DNA of 10,588 nt, taken from positions 1 to 10,588 of the forward strand of contig JAZBPJ010000075.1 of assembly GCA_036351575.1 (NCBI GenBank), read 5' to 3'. The notes under the pieces are model-generated. The model saw nothing but the letters and a program-made list of their open reading frames with translations. It did not search any database and was not told where the DNA came from. Shown here in pieces: positions 5,750 to 10,588 of this stretch (position 1 is the stretch's first letter; each line of letters opens with the position of its first letter). The position numbers were made by a program, and so were the translations under genes. The DNA comes from JABDPF01 sp036351575. Its GTDB lineage: Bacteria; Pseudomonadota; Gammaproteobacteria; Xanthomonadales; SZUA-36.

Positions 5750-5754
5750 CCGGC

Positions 5755-6837
5755 GTGAGCCAGTCCCCTCTGAACGGATACCGGGCGCTGTTGGAAGGCG
5801 GCGGTTTCAATCCCGACCCCGAACAGGAAATCGCCATCCACGCCCTGGATGATCTCTGGCACGAGCTCATCGAGGTGTCACGGCCCTCACTGGTGGACCT
5901 CGTGCGCCGGCGGCGCCTAAGCCAGGTGCGCGGACTGTACCTCTGGGGCAGCGTGGGCCGCGGCAAAACCTGGCTGATGGACCTCTTCTACGACAGCCTG
6001 CCGTTCGAGGAAAAAAACCGAATTCACTTTCACCGCTTCATGCAGCGGGTGCACCAGGCCCTGCGCAAGGCCGGCAACGTGCGCGATCCGCTGCCCGGCA
6101 TCGCGGCGCAATGGGCCTCGTCAACCCGCGTACTCTGCCTGGACGAGTTTTTCGTCTCGGATATCGCGGACGCGATGCTGCTGGCCGGGCTGCTCGATGG
6201 CCTCGTCAGCAACGGTGTGACGCTGGTGACGACCTCGAACCTGGAGCCCGGTGAACTTTACCGGGACGGGCTGCAGCGGGCCAAGTTTCTTCCGGCTATC
6301 GACCTTTTGCGCCGGCATACACGCGTGCTGGAGCTTGGCGGCTCCACGGATTACCGGCTGCGCATCCTCGAGCAGTCCGAGATTTATCACCAGCCGCTGG
6401 ATGACGGCGCCGACACGGCCATGGCTGCCGCGTTCGAACGCATGGCGGCCGACTGCGAGATGAACCACGAGCTGGAGATCAACGGCCGGAACTTTCACGC
6501 CCGGCGCCGCGGCGACGGCGTCATCTGGTTCGATTTCGATGAGCTGTGCGAAAAACCCAGGGGCGCGGTCGACTACATCGAGATGGCGCGCGCTTTCTAC
6601 GCCGTCGTCATCAGCAACGTTCCTGTCATGGATGATGCGCACACGGACAGCGCCCGCCGCTTTATCACGCTCGTCGATGAATTTTACGATCGCAACGTGA
6701 AGCTGCTGATTTCCGCGGCGGCGCCCCTGGACGAACTCTACGAGGGCAAAAAACTCGCTTTCGAATTCGAGCGCACGCGCAGCCGGCTGACCGAAATGCA
6801 GTCCCGCGACTACCTCGCCAAACCGCACCTCGCTTAG
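5755..6837 (+). CDS. zapE: Cell division protein ZapE (AFG1-like ATPase)
   Basis: P-loop ATPase of the AFG1/ZapE family, which in E. coli associates with the FtsZ ring. I chose the GTG at 5755, which gives 360 residues and a start VSQSPLNGYRALLEG that fits the family. The open frame continues far upstream but there it only overlaps the hydrolase gene. Visible motifs are Walker A GSVGRGKT (65-72), HFHRFM (91-96), Walker B LCLDEFF (127-133), the TTSN sensor segment (159-162), PGELYRDGLQR (165-175), and the C-terminal RTRSRLTEM. FDFDELC (259-265) is also typical. It begins 5 nt after the hydrolase stop. No clear plus-strand terminator follows; the hairpin at 6948-6980 has only a short T-run in this direction. 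Confidence 0.93.
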   Translation: MSQSPLNGYRALLEGGGFNPDPEQEIAIHALDDLWHELIEVSRPSLVDLVRRRRLSQVRGLYLWGSVGRGKTWLMDLFYDSLPFEEKNRIHFHRFMQRVHQALRKAGNVRDPLPGIAAQWASSTRVLCLDEFFVSDIADAMLLAGLLDGLVSNGVTLVTTSNLEPGELYRDGLQRAKFLPAIDLLRRHTRVLELGGSTDYRLRILEQSEIYHQPLDDGADTAMAAAFERMAADCEMNHELEINGRNFHARRRGDGVIWFDFDELCEKPRGAVDYIEMARAFYAVVISNVPVMDDAHTDSARRFITLVDEFYDRNVKLLISAAAPLDELYEGKKLAFEFERTRSRLTEMQSRDYLAKPHLA

Positions 6838-6863
6838 CAAATCGAGAGCAGGCACAGCAACGC

Positions 6864-6888
6864 TACGTCAATTGAGTGCAACGACGTA
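6864..6888. repeat. Inverted repeat 27 nt after zapE
   Basis: TACGTC (6864-6869) pairs with GACGTA (6883-6888), with an inner TTG/CAA pairing around AGTG. It has no T-run, so it is a weak candidate for mRNA 3'-end structure or a protein-binding dyad. Confidence 0.4.
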
Positions 6889-6943
6889 TCGAGGCAAATA
6901 GGTCAAGGATGGAGATAGCCAACCGGCCGAGGGAGGGTTCCCC

Positions 6944-6980
6944 AAAAGAAAGGGCCGGTAAGGGGTAAACCGGCCCTTTC
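6944..6980 (-). terminator. Intrinsic terminator of the small RNA (and of bioC read-through)
   Basis: A perfect 12-bp stem (GAAAGGGCCGGT, 6980-6969, with ACCGGCCCTTTC, 6959-6948) and 9-nt loop is followed on the minus strand by TTTT (6947-6944). It would also end transcripts coming from bioC. Confidence 0.8.
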
Positions 6981-7087
6981 GTGAGACCTGGTGCAAGGGG
7001 AACACCGGTCTCGAACCGGAATCGTCGTAAGGGGGAACGACATTTCCGGCCTGATCGAAAGCCGCTCAAAGAACGTCTTTCGAATCA
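6944..7087 (-). ncRNA. Candidate small regulatory RNA with three C-rich hairpin loops (sX13-like)
   Basis: The minus strand between bioC and zapE folds into four successive hairpins bounded by a promoter and a terminator. In transcript order: a 7-bp stem (TCGAAAG, 7083-7055); a stem CCGGAA plus GTCGT (7049-7016) with loop TCCCCCTT; a stem GAGACC plus GGTG with one unpaired base (7012-6983) and loop TTCCCCTTG; and a 12-bp stem (6980-6948) with loop TTACCCCTT, ending in TTTT. The three loops share CCCCUU, which can pair with G-rich Shine-Dalgarno regions. Xanthomonas sX13 is known for C-rich loops acting on mRNAs with G-rich motifs near the start, so the architecture matches, but homology has not been tested. 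Predicted length is about 144 nt. The opposite reading would give AAGGGG loops but lacks a matching promoter and terminator. Confidence 0.72.
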
Positions 7088-7090
7088 AAT

Positions 7091-7930
7091 TCAATCATAG
7101 CCTACCGGTCTTGATTTGAGCAAGGAATCAACCGAGAAGGTGGCGATCTCGCCGTCCCGGGTCCTGCGCGGCTGGCCTTCTGCCGGACCGAAGGCCAGGC
7201 CGTAAAGAATTTCGAAACCGACCGGAAAGCATCCATCGCTTTCGGGCCAGGCACTCGCCAGTTTTTCCGCGTTCGCCCTCATCTCCCGCCAGCCGGGAAC
7301 CAGCAGCGCCGATCCCGTGGCTTCCAGTTCGCGGATCATGCCGTGAATATCGCGGTATTCCAGCGTAATGCGGTCGACGTCGATAACGGGCTCGCGAAAA
7401 CCCGCGGCCGTCAGGGCATCGCCCAGTTCGAGCACATCGAAAAAACCGTCGGCCGTGCTGTCCCTGACCAGCGGAGACAGGCTCCCGATACCGAACGTGC
7501 TGAACAGGAACAGGCCGTCCGGCCTGAGCACGCGGGCGACCTCGTGAAACAACCGTTCCGTATTCACCGACCAGGGCAGCGCAAGGTTCGAATGAACAAG
7601 ATCCGCCGCCGCGCGTGTGAAGGGAAGCCGCGTCATATCGGCGTTGACCCGGCGCAGCGGCCGGGTAAAGGAGCTTTGACGGCCTGCTTGTTCCAGCATG
7701 CCGGACGAAATATCGACCGCGGCCACCTGTGCCTTGCGGAATGTTCTGCGCAGCGCCGCGCTGCCGTGACCGGTGCCGCAGCCGAGGTCCAGGATCACGC
7801 CCGGCTCGATACGCCGGAACTCGAGACGTTCGAGCAAGCGGTCGCCCACTTCCCTTTCGAGCGCCGCGTGCCGGTCGTATCGCGGTGCGTTCTGATCGAA
7901 CGCGCTGATTGTCGTATCCAGGTTTGCCAT
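7091..7930 (-). CDS. bioC: Malonyl-ACP O-methyltransferase BioC
   Basis: SAM-dependent methyltransferase that masks malonyl-ACP as its methyl ester so that fatty acid synthase can build the pimeloyl moiety of biotin. From the ATG at 7930 the protein is 279 residues. It shows the BioC-like N-terminus ISAFDQNAPRYDRHAALEREV (8-28), SAM motif I LDLGCGTGHGS (47-57), VDISSGML (72-79), the BioC-typical SNLALPW (114-120), VLRPDGLFLFSTFG (134-147) and a C-terminal MIRELEATGS region (198-207). In-frame ATGs at 7957 and 8017 would add 9 or 29 residues; I prefer 7930 because it leaves the usual short lead before the AFDxxAxxYD segment. Ribosome binding sites are weak for all choices. No other bio gene is in the window. 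Its last codons overlap the small-RNA promoter candidate. Confidence 0.85.
   Translation of the reverse strand: MANLDTTISAFDQNAPRYDRHAALEREVGDRLLERLEFRRIEPGVILDLGCGTGHGSAALRRTFRKAQVAAVDISSGMLEQAGRQSSFTRPLRRVNADMTRLPFTRAAADLVHSNLALPWSVNTERLFHEVARVLRPDGLFLFSTFGIGSLSPLVRDSTADGFFDVLELGDALTAAGFREPVIDVDRITLEYRDIHGMIRELEATGSALLVPGWREMRANAEKLASAWPESDGCFPVGFEILYGLAFGPAEGQPRRTRDGEIATFSVDSLLKSRPVGYD
7094..7123 (-). promoter_or_regulatory. Candidate promoter of the small RNA, inside the 3' end of bioC
   Basis: On the minus strand TTGCTC (7123-7118) is followed after 18 nt by TATGAT (7099-7094; 5/6). The TATGAT encodes the last two codons (Tyr-Asp) of bioC and is immediately followed by its TGA stop. Transcription would start near 7087, just before the first hairpin. 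Confidence 0.55.
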
Positions 7931-7980
7931 GTATCTGCCGAATCGAATCTGCCGCATATTGTGCCGTCTCGGGGATGCCA

Positions 7981-8009
7981 TTGACAGCACCCGCAGGACA
8001 GCATGTATT
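7981..8009 (+). promoter_or_regulatory. Candidate promoter of comF
   Basis: A perfect TTGACA (7981-7986) is followed after 17 nt by TGTATT (8004-8009; 4/6). The leader to the comF ATG would be about 80 nt and shows no recognised riboswitch or BirA-like operator. Confidence 0.42.
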
Positions 8010-8098
8010 TCCTGCATTGAAAACGGGAAAACGCCGACAGACCGGCGGCGCCCAGCCCATTACACTGATCGCGTCACTCGAATACAGGCGCCCGAACC

Positions 8099-8845
8099 AT
8101 GCTCCGTTCACGCGCGGCAAAGGGCTTCTCGCGCGCTGCTGCAACGGTCCTGGACTGGCTGCTGCCGCGCCAGTGCCTGATGTGCGGCGGGCTGAGCGGC
8201 CCCGATAACCTGTGCGCGCCGTGCCGGGCCGACCTGCCGCGGCCCGGGCGCAGCTGCGAGCGCTGCGGACTGCCCATGAAGGGCGATGACGGCGGCGTCT
8301 GCGGTCCCTGCCTGGGGAAAGCGCCGCTCTGGGACAGGGTGTGGCCTGCGCTGACCTACGAGTTCCCGGCGGATGTGCTGATCCACCGCTTCAAATTCAA
8401 CCGCAGCCTGGCCTGCGGCGAAGTTCTCTCGCAGGAACTGCTTCGATGCGTGGAGCAGGGTTTCTCGACAGGGCGATGCTCACGGCCGGGACTGATCGTG
8501 CCGGTACCGCTTCACCGCAGCCGGCTGGCGCAGAGAACGTTCAACCAGTCGTGGGTCCTGGCGCAAAAACTGGCTGCGGAAACCGGAATTCCGCTGGACC
8601 ACCGCCTGCTCTACCGCGTGCGCAAAACCTCAGCCCAGAGCGGCCTCGACGCCAGGAGCCGCAGGCGCAATACGCGCGGCGCTTTTCATTGTCGCCCGGA
8701 ACGGGCCGCCGGCATTCGTCACGCGGCGCTGGTGGACGACGTGATGACCACCGGCGCCACGCTGGAAGCCTGCACACGTGAACTGAAGCGGGTGGGTATC
8801 GAGGAAGTTTCGCTCTGGGTTGCCGCCCGAGCGCCGGCACCCTGA
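8099..8845 (+). CDS. comF: ComF family amidophosphoribosyltransferase-like protein
   Basis: Cytoplasmic protein of the ComF/GntX family, linked in transformable bacteria to uptake or processing of single-stranded DNA. The 248-residue protein has an N-terminal zinc-binding region with four Cys pairs (C26/C29, C39/C42, C53/C56, C68/C71). Next come the FKFN segment (98-101) and VPVPLHRSRLAQRTFNQS (134-151). A type I phosphoribosyltransferase PRPP loop LVDDVMTTGATLE lies at 211-223. All hallmark positions are intact. It is divergent from bioC and convergent with ubiA (8-nt gap, no terminator between). In Pseudomonas a comF-like gene lies near the bio operon, so the bioC neighbourhood may reflect an older arrangement. 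Competence cannot be deduced from this gene alone. Confidence 0.9.
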   Translation: MLRSRAAKGFSRAAATVLDWLLPRQCLMCGGLSGPDNLCAPCRADLPRPGRSCERCGLPMKGDDGGVCGPCLGKAPLWDRVWPALTYEFPADVLIHRFKFNRSLACGEVLSQELLRCVEQGFSTGRCSRPGLIVPVPLHRSRLAQRTFNQSWVLAQKLAAETGIPLDHRLLYRVRKTSAQSGLDARSRRRNTRGAFHCRPERAAGIRHAALVDDVMTTGATLEACTRELKRVGIEEVSLWVAARAPAP

Positions 8846-8853
8846 AGCGCTAT

Positions 8854-9729
8854 TCAGACCGTGCCGTAGGCGCCGGACAACAGGTAATGAAACAACAGGC
8901 CGGCAAAGAGCGCGGCGCCCACGCGGTTGTTGTCCAGGAAAGCTCGAAAACAGGCGTCACGTTCGCGGCCGCGAACGCTGAGCCACTGGCGGGCAAAAAG
9001 TAGCGCCGTCACGAAGACGCCGAGAAACCAGGGCCACGAAAGGCCCTGCCAGAAACCGACCACGGCCAGCATGGCCAGCAACACGCCCATCAGGCCGCCG
9101 ATGATGGCCACGTCGAAACGGCCGAACAATATGGCCGTCGACTTGATGCCCACGGCCAGGTCGTCCTCGCGGTCCACCATCGCGTACAGCGAGTCGTAGA
9201 TAACCGCCCAGACCGCGTTGATCGCCAGCAGGAACCAGGCGATGGAGGGCACCGCTCCGGTCTGCGCGGCAAACGCCATCGGTATGCCCCAGCCGAAGGC
9301 GATACCCAGCACCACCTGGGGCAGGTGGGTGAAGCGCTTGAAGAATGGGTAGGTCGATGCCAGGGCGGCGCCGACCAGGGCCAGCTTCACTGTCAGCGCA
9401 TTCGTCAGCAGCACCAGCCCGAAGGCCAGCAGCATCAGCAGCGCAAACAGGCCGAGGGCCTGCCGCAGCTTCAGTTCGCCCGACGCCAGCGGCCGGCAAC
9501 GGGTACGTTCGACGTGGGGGTCGAAATCGCGGTCGGCGATATCGTTCATCACGCAGCCCGCCGCGCGCATCAGCACGACGCCTGCCGTGAAAATCAGGAA
9601 ATTCCTGATGCTCGGACGGCCCGCGCCGGCCAGCAGCAGGGCCAGCCAGGTCGGCCACAGGAGAAGCAGTGTGCCGATCGGCTTGTCAAAGCGCATCAGG
9701 CGCCAGTAGGCGTTCCAGGGAATACTCAT
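8854..9729 (-). CDS. ubiA: 4-hydroxybenzoate polyprenyltransferase UbiA
   Basis: Integral inner-membrane enzyme that attaches the polyprenyl tail to 4-hydroxybenzoate in ubiquinone synthesis, using Mg-bound polyprenyl diphosphate. The 291-residue protein is of standard length with about nine hydrophobic segments. Both Asp-rich motifs are present: NDIADRDFD (62-70) and DSLYAMVDREDD (179-190). MRFDKPIGTLLLLWPT (12-27) and RPLASGEL (79-86) are typical of UbiA. The ATG at 9729 has only a weak upstream binding site. The usual partner ubiC (chorismate lyase) is not next to it here, so the 4-hydroxybenzoate source must be encoded elsewhere. It converges on comF and is divergent from tatD. Confidence 0.95.
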   Translation of the reverse strand: MSIPWNAYWRLMRFDKPIGTLLLLWPTWLALLLAGAGRPSIRNFLIFTAGVVLMRAAGCVMNDIADRDFDPHVERTRCRPLASGELKLRQALGLFALLMLLAFGLVLLTNALTVKLALVGAALASTYPFFKRFTHLPQVVLGIAFGWGIPMAFAAQTGAVPSIAWFLLAINAVWAVIYDSLYAMVDREDDLAVGIKSTAILFGRFDVAIIGGLMGVLLAMLAVVGFWQGLSWPWFLGVFVTALLFARQWLSVRGRERDACFRAFLDNNRVGAALFAGLLFHYLLSGAYGTV

Positions 9730-9765
9730 GCAAATTTCGAATGGATCCGGTGCCGCTATTCTGAA

Positions 9766-9802
9766 CCCTTGACGCCGAAGTTCAAGGGAAATCCGCTACA
9801 AT
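9766..9802 (+). promoter_or_regulatory. Dyad and -10 box between ubiA and tatD
   Basis: CCCTTGA (9766-9772) and TCAAGGG (9782-9788) form a 7-bp inverted repeat just upstream of TACAAT (9797-9802), a good -10 for tatD. The TTGACG at 9769-9774 is 22 nt from it, too far for a standard -35, so the promoter may depend on an activator or use a poor -35. The start would be near 9809, about 37 nt before the ATG. Confidence 0.38.
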
Positions 9803-9845
9803 GCGCGGTTTAAACGAATGCCGATAATCCTGCGAGGCTGCACGG

Positions 9846-10588
9846 ATGGAACTGATCGACATAGGGGCCAACCTGACCCACGACTCTTTTGACAAGGACC
9901 TCGACCAGGTGGTCGAAGACGCCCATGCCGCCGGCGTTGCGCAGTTCATCGTCACCGGCGCCAGCGTCGAGGGCATGCGAAAAGCGCAGGAACTGGCCGC
10001 TGCGCACCCGGGTGTCATGTACGCGACGGCCGGCGTGCACCCGCACCGGGCCGACACGTTCGATGACGATGTCAGCGCCCTGATCCGTGAACTGGTAGCG
10101 CACGAGGAAGTCGTGGCCGTGGGCGAAACCGGCCTGGATTACTTCAGGGACTTCTCGCCGCGCGACCGGCAGCGCGAGGCCTACCAGGCCCATATCGAGA
10201 TCGCCGCCGAAACCGGCCTGCCGATGTTCCTGCACCTGCGGGACGCGCACGAGGACTTTCACGCCATCCTGAAATCGGAAAGGGGCCGCCTGTCCGACGT
10301 GGTGGTGCATTGCTTCACCGGCAGCCGGGACGAATTGAAGGCCTACCTCGACCTGGACTGCCACATCGGCATCACCGGCTGGATCTGCGACGAACGCCGC
10401 GGCACGCACATGAAAGAGTACCTGTCCGACATTCCGGCCGACCGGCTGATGATCGAGACCGACGCGCCCTACCTGAAGCCGCGCAACCTGCGCCCGCTGG
10501 TCAAGTCGAACCGCAACGAACCGCGCTGGCTGCCGTGGATTCTCGGCACGCTGGCGGCCGCCCGCGGCGAGCACCCGGAATGGCTGGC
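9846..10588 (+). CDS. tatD: TatD-type metal-dependent deoxyribonuclease, C-terminus cut by window edge
   Basis: Member of the TatD amidohydrolase-fold nucleases; E. coli TatD is a 3'-5' exonuclease on DNA and RNA. There are 247 complete codons before the window ends, so only about a dozen residues are probably missing. The N-terminus DIGANLT has Asn where the YcfH/YjjV branch has the HxH motif, as in TatD proper. Other motifs are AGVHPH (62-67), GETGLD (93-98, metal ligand Glu94), FLHLR (His130), HCFTGS (His155), ETDAPYL (204-210, Asp206) and the TatD-specific SNRNEPRWLP (221-230). No tatABC genes are beside it in this window. A short A/G-rich stretch (GCGAGG, about 9831-9836) can serve as ribosome binding site. 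Confidence 0.92.
   Translation, partial: MELIDIGANLTHDSFDKDLDQVVEDAHAAGVAQFIVTGASVEGMRKAQELAAAHPGVMYATAGVHPHRADTFDDDVSALIRELVAHEEVVAVGETGLDYFRDFSPRDRQREAYQAHIEIAAETGLPMFLHLRDAHEDFHAILKSERGRLSDVVVHCFTGSRDELKAYLDLDCHIGITGWICDERRGTHMKEYLSDIPADRLMIETDAPYLKPRNLRPLVKSNRNEPRWLPWILGTLAAARGEHPEWL

Noticed and set aside
5371..5754. Upstream extension of the zapE frame by 128 codons
   Set aside because: It overlaps the alpha/beta hydrolase gene in another frame, is rich in Arg/Pro/Gly with no family similarity, and ZapE similarity begins right after the GTG at 5755.
6944..7049. Plus-strand reading of the three hairpins as a CsrA/RsmA-binding RNA (AAGGGGA loops)
   Set aside because: Two of three loops do contain GGA, but no plus-strand promoter or T-run terminator frames them, while the minus strand has both. 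Kept only as an alternative.
8957..9658. 233-codon frame overlapping ubiA on the same strand
   Set aside because: Arg/Gly/Pro-rich shadow of ubiA in another frame; UbiA itself has both Asp-rich motifs and membrane segments.

Overview
The window is GC-rich chromosomal DNA with tightly packed housekeeping-type genes. The gene set (ubiA, zapE, bioC, comF, a cytochrome c5-like protein, tatD) points to a respiring gammaproteobacterium. A small-RNA locus that resembles Xanthomonas sX13 hints at Xanthomonadales or a neighbouring order, but the species cannot be named from this sequence. No phage, integrase, transposase or CRISPR genes are visible.

Layout. The left edge holds most of a secreted VanX/DdpX-type D-Ala-D-Ala dipeptidase on the minus strand (1-670). 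It is divergent from arcA (arginine deiminase, 771-2024), with back-to-back promoter candidates between them. Bases 2025-2759 have no protein gene. They contain an intact tRNA-Arg(CCG) on the minus strand with its own terminator, a downstream 3' tRNA fragment, and an upstream broken tRNA-Arg copy. The two damaged copies carry hairpin-rich non-coding inserts: one of about 80 nt at the same T-loop position in both, and one of about 113 nt in the D-loop of the upstream copy. Next comes a plus-strand run: a membrane-anchored cytochrome c5-like protein, a lipoprotein ExeM/NucH-type nuclease, an alpha/beta hydrolase (COG2945 type), and zapE with a GTG start 5 nt after the hydrolase. To the right lie bioC (minus), comF (plus), ubiA (minus, convergent with comF) and nearly all of tatD (plus, cut by the window end).

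How the genes relate. Most are unrelated housekeeping functions: envelope recycling, arginine catabolism, electron transfer, division-associated ATPase, biotin, ubiquinone and DNA repair. The closest couplings are cytochrome/nuclease and hydrolase/zapE, each with short gaps on one strand.

Two things deserve a second look. (1) Between zapE and bioC, the minus strand encodes an apparently complete small RNA of about 144 nt. It has a promoter overlapping the last codons of bioC, a 5' hairpin, three further hairpins each with a CCCCUU-type loop, and an intrinsic terminator built from the last hairpin. (2) The tRNA-Arg region shows related structured inserts placed precisely in tRNA loops. Stem differences between the two T-loop inserts are compensatory, which suggests a family of folded elements and not random decay.
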